A DNA stretch of 64,000 nucleotides from Nostoc favosum CHAB5714 (GTDB lineage: Bacteria; Cyanobacteriota; Cyanobacteriia; Cyanobacteriales; Nostocaceae): assembly GCF_020829495.1 (NCBI RefSeq), contig NZ_JAIVFQ010000015.1, forward strand, positions 59,422-123,421. The letters run 5' to 3'. The notes under the pieces are model-generated. The model was not told the DNA's origin. It saw nothing but the letters and a program-made list of their open reading frames with translations, and ran no database searches. The translations under genes were made by a program, and so were the position numbers. Shown piece by piece: positions 50,731 to 59,751 of this stretch. Position 1 is the first letter of the stretch, and the number at the start of each line of letters is the position of its first letter.

Positions 50731-51747
50731 CTATGGGCCAGCATTAACAAAAAGTGCATTATTGGTTCCTAGACCGGCACAGATAACCTGACTTGTGCCT
50801 AAGGAAGCACAACTAGGATCTGAGACGTATGTACCTCCCAGACCCTGAGGCCCGCTCCATGAAATGCCATTGAATTGATTAACAAAAAGTTCATTATTGG
50901 TTCCAAGACCCGCACAGATAACCTGACTTGTGCCTAAGGAAGCACAACTAGGATTTGAGGCGTATGTACCTCCCAGACCCTGAGGCCCACTCCATGAAAT
51001 GCCATTGAACCGATTAACAAAAAGTGCATTATTGGTTCCAAGACCCGCACAGATAACCTGATTGGTACCTAAGGAAGCACAACTAGGATCTGAGGCGTAT
51101 GTACCTCCCAGACCCTGAGGCCCGCTCCATGAAATGCCATTGAATTGATTAACAAAAAGTTCATTATTGGTTCCAAGACCCGCACAGATAACCTGACTTG
51201 TGCCTAAGGAAGCACAACTAGGATTTGAGGCGTATGTACCTCCCAGACCCTGAGGCCCACTCCATGAAATGCCATTGAACCGATTAACAAAAAGTTCATT
51301 ATTGGTTCCAAGACCCGCACAGATAACCTGATTGGTACCTAAGGAAGCACAACTAGGATCTGAGGCGTATGTACCTCCCAGACCCTGAGGCCCGCTCCAT
51401 GAAATGCCATTGAATTGATTAACAAAAAGTTCATTATTGGTTCCAAGACCCGCACAGATAACCTGACTTGTGCCTAAGGAAGCACAACTAGGATTTGAGG
51501 CGTATGTACCTCCCAGACTTTGAGGCCCGCTCCATGAAATGCCATTGAACCGATTAACAAAAAGTGCATTATTGGTTCCAAGACCCGCACAGATAACCTG
51601 ATTTGTCCCTAAGGAAGCACAACTAAGATTTGAGACGTATGTACCTCCCAGACTCTGAGGCCCACTCCAAGCTGCAAGAACTGGTTGGCTTACCAACGAT
51701 AAAATTACCGATGTTGTGCCTGCTAAAATTGTAAATTTCCTTTTCAT
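50731..51747 (-). CDS. Secreted seven-repeat propeller-like (PLL/tectonin-type) protein
   Basis: 338 residues. A signal peptide (MKRKFTILAGTTSVILSLVS, cleaved near VLAA) is followed by seven 45-residue repeats, each WSGPQ(S/G)LGGTY...SCASLGT(N/S)QVICAGLGTNN(A/E)LFVN(R/Q)FNGIS. The spacing, the WSG..SLGG opening and the LFVN strand resemble blades of PLL/tectonin beta-propeller lectins. Seven blades would close a ring. Each blade has two cysteines. Repeats 2/4/6 and 3/5 form two alternating subtypes, so a 270-bp two-blade unit was recently amplified. Carbohydrate binding is inferred, not shown. It is flanked by no secretion or polysaccharide gene. Confidence 0.75.
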   Translation of the reverse strand: MKRKFTILAGTTSVILSLVSQPVLAAWSGPQSLGGTYVSNLSCASLGTNQVICAGLGTNNALFVNRFNGISWSGPQSLGGTYASNPSCASLGTSQVICAGLGTNNELFVNQFNGISWSGPQGLGGTYASDPSCASLGTNQVICAGLGTNNELFVNRFNGISWSGPQGLGGTYASNPSCASLGTSQVICAGLGTNNELFVNQFNGISWSGPQGLGGTYASDPSCASLGTNQVICAGLGTNNALFVNRFNGISWSGPQGLGGTYASNPSCASLGTSQVICAGLGTNNELFVNQFNGISWSGPQGLGGTYVSDPSCASLGTSQVICAGLGTNNALFVNAGP

Positions 51748-52378
51748 AGAATCTAATGTCTTCCTCCTTAATACTGCTCTGTGTTTTGTTGCAAATATTT
51801 AGACAGATGTAAAGTTTTAATTCCTGAATTTTTCTTTCAGTTTGACTGGTATTGTACGATCAAACCACGTGCCTATTTTGGATTCAGTTTCAGTTCTAAA
51901 AGCTACAGAAATCAGTTACAAACCTTTACATGATCCAGTTCCAACTCATAATCTTCGTGCGATAGAACTGCTATTATCAGCCGTTATATCAACACTGATC
52001 GAATTCAACTCTACTAAAGTAAACTTTAGGTAAAACTTTGTTTATACCATTTAAGTCTGAATAAATCATGCATCAACTTAGTCTGATACTCCGCCGTTAA
52101 TCGGTTGCATGAGTTGAGACACTTAAGTTTGACTCGAATATCTGACACCTGACAGCGCTCACGCTTAACGGTTCCCAAGTTTTACCTGTGAATGGTAAAA
52201 TCATGGCTAATTATAATTTGTATTTACAAACACTTTGAATATTTGTGTTTGCATGGTCAAATAAGAATGATTTAATATAATTCGTGCAAAAGTGTAAATC
52301 TGCGTCATTTTGTTTGCAGATGATGAAAATTACTATTAGCTTTTGCCGAATATCTAATAACTACATGATTATCTAACG
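51748..52378. promoter_or_regulatory. Upstream region of the amino-acid transporter operon with a CAAACAC/GTGTTTG operator-like repeat
   Basis: CAAACAC (52227-52233) and GTGTTTG (52245-52251) form a perfect 7-11-7 inverted repeat about 130 bases before the binding-protein start. I looked for a GTA-N8-TAC NtcA site and did not find a clean one. The open stretch at 51842-52033 is not convincing. Otherwise nothing is seen. Confidence 0.35.
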
Positions 52379-53626
52379 ATGAACAACGCGATCGCTCAGA
52401 CAACAGCATTATTATCAACTTGCGCTTTGCTACTAACAGGCTGTGGTGGTGGCGGTGGCTCTGTGACAAATTCTCCAGATAGTACCACAAATAACACTAC
52501 AACTAACACCGCCCAGACTACGACTATATCAGGTGCTATTCCCATCGGTATTGCCTTAGCACAAACCAGCAACGTAGCATTACTTGGTCAAGAGGGATTC
52601 GTGGGAGCCAGAATTGCCGAGAAGTATTTCAATAGTAAAGGTGGTATTAATGGCACTCCGATTAGATTGGTAAGCCAAGATACTAGCGGTGATGAAGCTG
52701 GAGCAATTAACGCTTTTCAAACTTTAATTAACAAAGATAAAGTTGTCGGTATTGTTGGGCCTACTTTGTCACAGCAAGCTTTTAGTGCTGACCCCATCGC
52801 CGAACGTGCTAAAGTCCCAGTTATTGGCGCATCAAATACCGCAAACGGAATTCCAGAAATTGGTGATTATGTAGCTCGTGTATCTGCTCCTGTCTCTATA
52901 GTTGCCCCTAATTCGGTAAAAGCTGCACTCAAGCAGAATCCTCAAATTAAAAAAGTGGCAGTTTTTTACGCCCAAAATGATGCATTTAACAAATCAGAAA
53001 CGGAGATTTTTCAAAAAGCAGTTAAAGAACAAGGGCTAGAATTAGTAACAGTTCAAAAGTTCCAAACTACTGATACAGACTTTCAAGCTCAAGCTACCAA
53101 TGCAATTAACTTAAAACCAGATTTGGTAATTATTTCGGGACTAGCGGCTGATGGTGGTAACTTAGTGCGACAACTGCGAGAACTGGGTTATAAAGGCATA
53201 ATTATTGGTGGTAATGGTCTGAATACACCCAATGTTTTATCAGTGTGTAAAGCACTTTGCGATGGTGTACTAATTGCTCAAGCTTACAGTCCTGAATATC
53301 CTGGTGAGATTAATAAAGTATTTCGCCAAACCTATATTGAGCAATATAAGAAAGAACCAGCCCAATTTACTGGTCAATCTTTTGCTGCGGTGCAGGTGTA
53401 TGTTGAAGCTCTTAAAGAGTTGGATAAAAAAACCAAAATCAGCACATTACCTCTTGATAAACTGCGGACAGAATTGAACAAGCAAATACTTGCTGGAAAG
53501 TATAATACTCCTTTAGGTGAGATTGCTTTTACACCAGTAGGTGATGTAATTCAAAAAGAATTTTACGTCGCCCAAATTAAGATGGATAAAGATGGAAACA
53601 CTGGAAAATTCGTATTTATAAAATAG
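52379..53626 (+). CDS. natB: Branched-chain/neutral amino-acid ABC transporter substrate-binding lipoprotein
   Basis: 415 residues. The lipobox LLLTGC is followed by a glycine run and a Thr/Asn-rich tether (TTNNTTTNTAQTTT). The type I periplasmic binding fold then starts with IPIGIALAQTSNVALLGQEG. GIVGPTLSQQAFSADPIAER and VPVIGASNTANGIPEIGDYV are typical of LivK/NatB-like proteins. FQAQATNAINLKPDLVIISG is the later conserved strand. It is anchored outside the membrane and delivers amino acids to the permeases encoded directly downstream (7 bases). The symbol follows the cyanobacterial Nat system by similarity of arrangement; the specificity is inferred. Confidence 0.82.
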   Translation: MNNAIAQTTALLSTCALLLTGCGGGGGSVTNSPDSTTNNTTTNTAQTTTISGAIPIGIALAQTSNVALLGQEGFVGARIAEKYFNSKGGINGTPIRLVSQDTSGDEAGAINAFQTLINKDKVVGIVGPTLSQQAFSADPIAERAKVPVIGASNTANGIPEIGDYVARVSAPVSIVAPNSVKAALKQNPQIKKVAVFYAQNDAFNKSETEIFQKAVKEQGLELVTVQKFQTTDTDFQAQATNAINLKPDLVIISGLAADGGNLVRQLRELGYKGIIIGGNGLNTPNVLSVCKALCDGVLIAQAYSPEYPGEINKVFRQTYIEQYKKEPAQFTGQSFAAVQVYVEALKELDKKTKISTLPLDKLRTELNKQILAGKYNTPLGEIAFTPVGDVIQKEFYVAQIKMDKDGNTGKFVFIK

Positions 53627-53633
53627 TTGCAAT

Positions 53634-54584
53634 ATGGATATAACTCTATTTCTGCAACAATTTTTGAACGGATTATCTATCGGTAGTATCTATGCAATTT
53701 TTGCTTTGGGCTATACCTTAGTTTATTCCATTTTGGGCATCATTAATTTAGCTCATGGTGCGATTTTTGCCTTGGGTGCATATTTCACTTATGCACTCAT
53801 GGGTGGTAACTTTGGATTTAACGGCTTGCTAGCTAATGCAGCCTTACCGATAAAATTACCATTTGTTATAGCCTTGATTTTAGGAAGTACCTTGGCGGGA
53901 TTGGTAGGGGTAGTGATGGAACGGGTTGCTTTTCAACCTTTGCGCCGTCAAGGATCTGATCCCTTGCTAACTGTTGTTTCCAGCTTGGGGGTAGGAGTGG
54001 TAATTGTAAATTTAATCCAGTATTTAGTAGGCGCAGAAAGTTACACATACCCTGCAAATACTTACGGTAATTTGCCACCTGCGATTAATTTTGGTAGTCC
54101 AGATAATCCAATTCCTATTCGCAGCGTTCAGGTGGTAATTTTTGCTGTATCAGTGGTGATTGTGGCAATTCTTACCTATTTTATCAATCGGACTAAATAT
54201 GGTAAGGCAATGCAAGCGATCGCAGAAGATCCAACTACAGCTAGTTTGTTAGGAATTAATAGCGATCGCTTTATCATTCTAACATTCTTCATCAGTAGTT
54301 TTTTAGCAGGATTAGCAGGAACTTTAGTCGCCTCTAGTGTTAGTATTGCTGGGCCATATTTTGGCATTACTTTTGGGTTGCGGGGTTTAGCGGTAATTGT
54401 CTTAGGTGGTTTAGGTAGTATTCCCGGTGCAGTGGTGGGAGGCTTAGTAATTGGATTAGTCGAGGCGTTTGTTCCTTCGGAATTCTCTGGATATAAAGAC
54501 GCAGTAGCCTTTGGAATTTTGTTTATCATGCTATTAGTTAGACCCCAAGGTTTGTTAGGGCGGCGGTTTATTCAAAAAGTTTAA
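53634..54584 (+). CDS. livH: LivH-type amino-acid ABC transporter permease
   Basis: 316 residues with about eight membrane spans. FLNGLSIGSIYAIFALGYTL followed by GIINLAHGAIFALGAYFTY is the classic LivH start. AEDPTTASLLGINSDRFIIL is the cytoplasmic EAA-like loop that contacts the ATPases, and LAVIVLGGLGSIPGAVVGG is the family motif near the end. It would form the inner-membrane pore with the LivM-type protein. A 169-bp MITE has inserted 10 bases after its stop, separating it from the rest of the operon. Confidence 0.9.
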   Translation: MDITLFLQQFLNGLSIGSIYAIFALGYTLVYSILGIINLAHGAIFALGAYFTYALMGGNFGFNGLLANAALPIKLPFVIALILGSTLAGLVGVVMERVAFQPLRRQGSDPLLTVVSSLGVGVVIVNLIQYLVGAESYTYPANTYGNLPPAINFGSPDNPIPIRSVQVVIFAVSVVIVAILTYFINRTKYGKAMQAIAEDPTTASLLGINSDRFIILTFFISSFLAGLAGTLVASSVSIAGPYFGITFGLRGLAVIVLGGLGSIPGAVVGGLVIGLVEAFVPSEFSGYKDAVAFGILFIMLLVRPQGLLGRRFIQKV

Positions 54585-54594
54585 AGAGACGTAG

Positions 54595-54763
54595 CAGGGC
54601 TATTTCATTCTCATCTAGCCCGCCTCAGAATGAATTCTGAGTCTAATAGCGAAAGTCGTCTAAAGACGACTAAGAAAAGGTTATAGTCCGTTTGAACGGA
54701 CTTTAGTTAAAAGCCTGTGAACTTTAGTTCTGGGCGGTTTATGTCAAGAACGAAATAGTCCTG
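54595..54763. mobile_element. 169-bp MITE, shell B (inverted), inside the transporter operon
   Basis: Ends CAGGGCTATTTCATTCT (54595-54611) and AGAACGAAATAGTCCTG (54747-54763). GAGACGTAG flanks both sides (54586-54594 and 54765-54773), a 9-base duplication, or 10 with one mismatch. The centre holds four-hairpin module copy 5 (54619-54737). The length is identical to 46052-46220, in opposite orientation. Confidence 0.9.
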
Positions 54764-54777
54764 GGAGACGTAGCGCC

Positions 54778-55065
54778 ATGAAAACATACACCAAACCTAA
54801 ATTAACTTTTGAGCAATTTTTGTCACAGTGTCCAGAAGAAGGTTTATATGAACTTGTGGATGGAGAAATTATAGAAGCGCGTGCAACTAGAAATCATGAT
54901 GATGTCGCTGACTTTATATTGTTTAGTTTCAATAATGAAATTAGGCGAATAAACCTAAATTACGTAGTAAAAAATACAGTAGTATTTAGAACTATAACTG
55001 GTGATGGGACACAACAAGGGCGCAAGCCTGATGTAAGTGTTATAGATAAAGATGTATTAAAATGA
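54778..55065 (+). pseudogene. Truncated Uma2-family (DUF820) endonuclease gene
   Basis: 95 codons: LTFEQFLSQCPEEGLYELVD followed by GEIIEARATRNHDD and GRKPDVSVIDKDVLK. Complete Uma2 proteins have about 190 residues and continue after this PDVSV motif with the ExVS and K of the PD-(D/E)XK-like site, which are missing. The frame ends on ATGA overlapping the LivM start by four bases. Its start lies 14 bases after the MITE. Probably inactive, but it may now serve to couple translation into the permease gene. Confidence 0.78.
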
Positions 55066-56018
55066 CTTATTTTTTAGCTACTTACGGTTCTCTAATTGTC
55101 TCGATGGTATTGGGGGCGCTAGTAGGGTTATCGCTTTACTTACCGCTAATGACAGGACAATTGTCTTTAGCTAGTCCAGGATTTTATGCTTTAGGTGGGT
55201 ATATTGCAGCAATTTTATCCACAAAAGTTTTGACATCTAGCAGTAGTTTATTTCCCATTCCATTGTTATTATTGGAGATGTTAATTGCTGGTGTAATTTG
55301 TGGCTTTTTGGGTGTAATAGTGGGAATTCCCGCGTTGAGATTGCGAGGAATTTATTTAGCGATCGCTACTATCGCTTTTGTGGAAGTTCTCCGCGTCATC
55401 TCCCTCAATCTAGATATTACAGGCGGTGCTGTTGGAGTTTTTGGCATTCCTCAACCTTTCCAAACATCAATTGAATATTTATGGATTGCTTTGCCCTTAC
55501 TATTAATTAGTATGGTGCTGCTTTACCGTTTAGAACGCATCCGTGTAGGAAGGGCTTTTATCGCTATCCGCGAAGATGAATTAGCTGCGGGTGCAATGGG
55601 AATTGATCCTACTTATTACAAAGTTTTGGCATTTACATTAGGGGCTATTCTTGCAGGGGTTGTAGGTGCAATTAGCGCCCACTTTCTCAACACCTGGAAT
55701 GCTCGTCAAGGTACTTTTGATAGCAGTATTATATATTTAACTTTTGTTTTGATTGGTGGTTCGAGAAGTTTTTTAGGGCCGGTAATTGGAGGTATGGTGT
55801 TTACAGCCTTACCAGAGATTCTGCGAAGCCTAGCTGATACTGGTGGTTTACCTAATTGGTTAGCACAATTTTTACGCGATGGGAGATTAATTATTTTTGG
55901 TTTTTTAATAGTAATAGGTACAATCTTTTTTCCTCAAGGGCTAATTACTCCAGATATTTTTCAAAAACGGAAAATCAGGAATAAACGAACCGCCAAGGAC
56001 GCAAAGGGCGCAAAGTAA
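55062..56018 (+). CDS. livM: LivM-type amino-acid ABC transporter permease
   Basis: 318 residues with eight to ten membrane spans. LVGLSLYLPLMTGQLSLASP and GIPALRLRGIYLAIATIAFV are the LivM signatures. IAIREDELAAGAMGIDPTYY is the ATPase-contacting loop. The last 12 residues (NKRTAKDAKGAK) come from an interspersed repeat (AACCGCCAAGGACGCAAAGG), a type also visible at 47615-47640, so the natural C-terminus has been replaced or extended. It works with LivH, LivG and LivF around the amino-acid channel. Confidence 0.9.
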   Translation: MTYFLATYGSLIVSMVLGALVGLSLYLPLMTGQLSLASPGFYALGGYIAAILSTKVLTSSSSLFPIPLLLLEMLIAGVICGFLGVIVGIPALRLRGIYLAIATIAFVEVLRVISLNLDITGGAVGVFGIPQPFQTSIEYLWIALPLLLISMVLLYRLERIRVGRAFIAIREDELAAGAMGIDPTYYKVLAFTLGAILAGVVGAISAHFLNTWNARQGTFDSSIIYLTFVLIGGSRSFLGPVIGGMVFTALPEILRSLADTGGLPNWLAQFLRDGRLIIFGFLIVIGTIFFPQGLITPDIFQKRKIRNKRTAKDAKGAK

Positions 56019-56072
56019 GAAAAGTTTTAGAGAGTTCTTACATAAGTCTTATATTCATAATAATATGCAAAA

Positions 56073-56864
56073 ATGTCACATAGTATTCCAGAAGCTAACA
56101 GTAGTATTGTCTTAGAAGCAAGAGCATTGACTCGCCGCTTTGGTGGTTTAGTGGCGGTAAATAATGTATCTTTTAGTGTAAAGAAACATGAGATTTTTGG
56201 ACTGATTGGCCCTAATGGTGCTGGCAAAACAACACTATTTAATTTGATTACTGCTTTCATTCCACCTTCTGGCGGGAAATTGATTTATCAAGGTGCAGAA
56301 ATTTCCCAGCTGCGTCCTCATCAAATTGCGGCTTTAGGTATCGCCCGTACCTTTCAAAATATCCGCTTGTTTGGGGAATTATCGGCGTTAGAAAATGTGA
56401 TTATTGCTCGGCATTTACATACAAAAAGTAATATGATTGCAGGAGTTTTGGGATTACCACCAGCACCTAGCGAAGAATTTAAAACTAAGCAGAAAGCTTT
56501 AGATTTATTGGATTTGGTGGGATTAAGCGATCGCGCCCACGAAAAAGCCAAAAACTTTGCCTATGGCGATCAGCGTCGCTTAGAAATTGCCCGCGCTTTA
56601 GCATTAAAACCGCAAGTCTTGCTTCTCGATGAACCTGCGGCGGGAATGAACCCCAACGAAAAGCAGCAATTGAGTGAATTTATCCGTACCCTGCGCGATC
56701 GCTTCAATTTAACGATCATCCTTATAGAACACCATGTACCATTGGTTATGGGTTTGTGCGATCGCATTGCTGTATTAGATTTTGGGCAATTGATTGCTTT
56801 GGGTGAACCAGCAGTTGTCAGAAATGATCCGGCTGTAATTGAAGCTTATTTGGGAAATGAATAA
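56073..56864 (+). CDS. livG: LivG-type amino-acid ABC transporter ATPase
   Basis: 263 residues. Walker A GPNGAGKTTLFNLITAF, signature NFAYGDQRRLEIARAL and Walker B VLLLDEPAAGMNPNE are present. The aromatic YGDQRR form of the signature and the insertion IIARHLHTKSNMIAG are typical of LivG/NatA rather than LivF. It energises uptake from the cytosolic side. It follows livM by 54 bases, and the next operon gene is almost 3 kb downstream beyond two minus-strand nuclease-like genes. Confidence 0.9.
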   Translation: MSHSIPEANSSIVLEARALTRRFGGLVAVNNVSFSVKKHEIFGLIGPNGAGKTTLFNLITAFIPPSGGKLIYQGAEISQLRPHQIAALGIARTFQNIRLFGELSALENVIIARHLHTKSNMIAGVLGLPPAPSEEFKTKQKALDLLDLVGLSDRAHEKAKNFAYGDQRRLEIARALALKPQVLLLDEPAAGMNPNEKQQLSEFIRTLRDRFNLTIILIEHHVPLVMGLCDRIAVLDFGQLIALGEPAVVRNDPAVIEAYLGNE

Positions 56865-56886
56865 TATCTGATTATCTATCTTACAA

Positions 56887-57816
56887 TTACAAAACCTGTT
56901 GTAATTCCTCAATATTATTTGCTGTTACAACGTTCCGTAAAATTATCTTCAAACGCTCTATATCATTAATTTCCGTGATTTGTGGCATTAACTGTAACCC
57001 GTTGTTGCCAAATTTTAACTCCAAATTAATTTCAATACTAGAAAGTATTCCTCGCAGCTCTCCGCGTGCTTCTCCGCGTGCTTCTCCGCGTGCCTCTCCG
57101 CGTGCCTCTCCGCGTGCCTCTCCGCGTGCCTCTCCGCGTGCTTCTCCGCGTGCTTCTCCTTCGCGTAAAATTTCTTGATACCAAGGCGACTCACGTAACA
57201 CAACCATATCCCACCTCATGATTTCTTGAACGAGTGCAGTTTCTAAAACAAACGTAGCAAAAAAAGCTAAGACCGTTTCCAGTTGGTTCAGTTGTTCATT
57301 AGCACGGAGAATTTGCAATGCTTCTCTAATAGTAGATTCATTTTCACCACCTTTGAGAATGGGTACAAACGGCAGTAAGGATGGTAAGGGTTGTTGAAAA
57401 GCAATATTGACATCAACTTCCCACAGGTTAATTACCCGATAATCTTGTATTGCCCGTAATCCAGCAATATTTGATGTAAAGCTTGTGGGTATTTCGTTGT
57501 TGCCAGTTTTAAGAATGTTAATGAGAACCGGGTATGTTGGCAAGTTATATTTTTCTTCCGCAAGTGCAGCGTATGCACGCATCCGACGTGGCATTTTGGA
57601 TTGATAGCGTAATTGCAATTCGTTAAGAAGCAGAAATTCTCCGTGTTGGGGACTGTTGACACGCATTAAAACATCAGTTTCCCGGCTAATCCACTGAAAT
57701 TCGCCACTTACAATTTCTTCAGCAACGACATCAGAAATCTGCGTTACCCATCTTACCCAGTTATCGGGTGCAAGGCTAATTAATTTTTTGGTGCTGACAT
57801 CGGCAGGCCTTGTCAT
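56887..57816 (-). CDS. Rpn/PD-(D/E)XK-family nuclease-like protein with 12-bp repeat hinge (copy 2)
   Basis: 309 residues, same architecture as copy 1: RPADVSTKKLISLAPDNWVR, WISRETDVLMR, FLLLNELQLRY, RMRAYAALAEEKYNLPTYP. Its hinge is built of about eight GEAR units (about 222-255), encoded by 12-bp repeats (57059-57160). The C-terminal ELKFGNNGLQLMPQITEIND is the DUF4351-like end. It lies antisense to the surrounding transporter operon, between the LivG and LivF genes, so it is most simply explained as an insertion there. Whether it cuts DNA is not known. Confidence 0.75.
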   Translation of the reverse strand: MTRPADVSTKKLISLAPDNWVRWVTQISDVVAEEIVSGEFQWISRETDVLMRVNSPQHGEFLLLNELQLRYQSKMPRRMRAYAALAEEKYNLPTYPVLINILKTGNNEIPTSFTSNIAGLRAIQDYRVINLWEVDVNIAFQQPLPSLLPFVPILKGGENESTIREALQILRANEQLNQLETVLAFFATFVLETALVQEIMRWDMVVLRESPWYQEILREGEARGEARGEARGEARGEARGEARGEARGEARGELRGILSSIEINLELKFGNNGLQLMPQITEINDIERLKIILRNVVTANNIEELQQVL

Positions 57817-58201
57817 CAGGGTGTAGATGCTCTCAATAAGTAAGATTTATCGGAACTTGAAGTGTGGCATTACACCAAATAATTTTGTAATACGTAAAGC
57901 GATCGCCCTGATTTAGTCATTCAAAATATTTTCAAAGGCGATGCCGTTTGAATGCGTGAATTTTGAATTCCGCCTTGCGGTACTAAGGTGGATGAGTGGA
58001 TGGGTGAGGAGGCGATCGCTTGCTTTAATCACACTGATTCTTCCTATACAATAGGCCATGTCACTTGACTCGCCAAGTCAGCGTCTACGCAATCAAGCAA
58101 AAATTAACAATTGCGTACACGCTCTGGGGTTGCCAAAGGCATCGCTCAAATAATTCGTCAGTTTTGGCGTTGCCCGGAGGGGTTGCCGTAGGCATCGGTT
58201 A
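57817..58201. other. Spacer between Rpn-like gene copies
   Basis: Contains interspersed fragments (TTTGAATGCGTGAATTTTGA, GCCGTAGGCATCGG type) and no convincing gene. Confidence 0.35.
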
Positions 58202-58411
58202 CTACAATCGCGCTTGTATTGATCCTGAGATCACTGAAGATACCAGACCAGAGTATAGAGGAATTTCGCCAAAGCGTTGTTGCAATACCCGGATTAACTG
58301 CCGTCGCGCACCCTGCTGAATACCTCTTTGCTCAATTTCTTGATACCAAGGCGATTCTCGCAATACTGCCATATCCCACCTCATGATTTGTTGCACTAAA
58401 GGCGATCGCAC
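58202..58411 (-). pseudogene. Duplicated fragment of the Rpn-like gene
   Basis: A 147-base segment (58258-58404) repeats 58555-58701 with two visible mismatches. It encodes LVQQIMRWDMAVLRESPWYQ through RFGEIP and then runs into unrelated sequence. It has no N-terminal nuclease part. Confidence 0.8.
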
Positions 58412-58420
58412 CTGTGAAAT

Positions 58421-59281
58421 TTATATAAACAAAATACTCACAAATTCGTCTAAAGAATTCACTGCGATACCTACGGTGAGCTTCGCTAACGCACTATCCA
58501 TTAAGCTTTCTAATTTTTCCACACTTTCACCCTCAAACCTTACTTCCACTTCATGAGGAATTTCGCCAAAGCGTTGTTGCAATACCCGGATTAGCTGCCG
58601 TCGCGCACCCTGCTGAATACCTCTTTGCTCAATTTCCTGATACCAAGGCGATTCTCGCAATACTGCCATATCCCACCTCATGATTTGTTGCACTAAAGGC
58701 GTGTCTAACACAAAGCTAGCAAAAAATGCCAGCAATGATTCTAACTCGTTCAACTCTGCATCTGCTCGTAGCGCCTGTAATGCGCGTTGCACAACTGATA
58801 CCTCTCCCCCTCCTCGCAGGATTGGCACAAAGGGTAACAACGATGGTAGTGGTTGCCCAAATACTATTTCAGCATCGATTTCCCACAAATTAATCACGCG
58901 ATAATCTTGGATAGCACGTAATCCCAAAAATTCCTGCTCGTAACTATTGACAATAGTTAAGGTGGATGGGGGCGGTAAAATGTTGATCAGTACTGGGTAA
59001 GTTGGCAATCGGTAGCGTTCTTGTGCCAAGGCAGCATAGGCTCTCATCCGTAGAGGCATCTGTGCCGTGTAACGCAACTGTAGTTCGTTAAGTACCAGAA
59101 AATCTCCGTGAGTAGCACTGTATGCTTTCATCAACACATCTGTTTCGCGGCTAATCCAGTGAAACTCAGAGCCAAGAATTTCTTTGGCCACGACTTCAGG
59201 ACGCTGTGTCACCCATTTTACCCATGCATCGGGAGCTAAATTAATTAGTCGTTTGCTACCAATATCTGCTACTTTTGCCAC
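58421..59281 (-). CDS. Rpn/PD-(D/E)XK-family nuclease-like protein (copy 3)
   Basis: 286 residues: VADIGSKRLINLAPDAWVKW, WISRETDVLMKAYSATHGDF, LVLNELQLRYTAQMPLRMRA. The hinge is short (EIEQRGIQQGARRQ) and has no tandem array, unlike copies 1 and 2. The C-terminal RVLQQRFGEIPHEVEVRFEG is a better match to classical DUF4351. Its extreme end (ALAKLTVGIAVNSLDEFVSI) partly stems from a GCGATACC...GGTGAGC repeat. It sits antisense to the transporter genes. Biochemical role uncertain. Confidence 0.75.
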   Translation of the reverse strand: MAKVADIGSKRLINLAPDAWVKWVTQRPEVVAKEILGSEFHWISRETDVLMKAYSATHGDFLVLNELQLRYTAQMPLRMRAYAALAQERYRLPTYPVLINILPPPSTLTIVNSYEQEFLGLRAIQDYRVINLWEIDAEIVFGQPLPSLLPFVPILRGGGEVSVVQRALQALRADAELNELESLLAFFASFVLDTPLVQQIMRWDMAVLRESPWYQEIEQRGIQQGARRQLIRVLQQRFGEIPHEVEVRFEGESVEKLESLMDSALAKLTVGIAVNSLDEFVSILFI

Positions 59282-59343
59282 AGGACGCTTGATATCTTTA
59301 TCAGTAATTAATATAGCGGTTCTCGTTTACGTGAGGTACACCC

Positions 59344-59576
59344 GTAGGGGCACGGCACTGCCCATTGGTGTCAACTTAACGTGAAACCCTTGCAATGACG
59401 TTATATCAAGCCTACTCAATTACTAATTATGCCCTCGCAACCCCACCCCGCTTTTGTCTAGCGACAAAATCTCCCCTCCCCGTTCACGGGGAGGGGATTA
59501 AGGGGTGGGGTAAAATGACTGTGGAATGAAGCTCTCTGACTTAAGTTGACACCTATGGGCAAAGACTTGCCCCTAC
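59344..59576. mobile_element. MITE-like element, shell A, with G/C-rich centre
   Basis: Arms GTAGGGGC...GGTGTCAACTTAA (59344-59379) and the inverse (59541-59576) match the element at 945-1188. The centre here is not the four-hairpin module but a palindrome CCCCACCCC...GGGGTGGGG (59441-59510) with an inner CCCCTCCCCGTTCACGGGGA stem. The rest of 59282-59751 shows no gene. Confidence 0.75.
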
Positions 59577-59751
59577 ACCTCGTGATGTAATGTTGTACCG
59601 CATCTGAATGGGAACGGCTATAGTACATCATAAAGATTGCAGTATTCTGGCGTTAATTTTTAAGTTGCAGCAATGTCTACGCACTGTTTTAAGAAATGTA
59701 TGATTGATGTATCTTAAGTTTTGAATCAACATTTCTGGATGTAAACCGCCG

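Noticed and set aside
51842..52033. Open frame of 63 codons before the transporter operon
   Set aside because: Starts at a TTG without a ribosome site and matches nothing I recognise; listed as part of the spacer.
52200..52300. NtcA-binding site upstream of the amino-acid transporter
   Set aside because: GTA with N8 spacing leads to CAC and not TAC; no correctly spaced match found.
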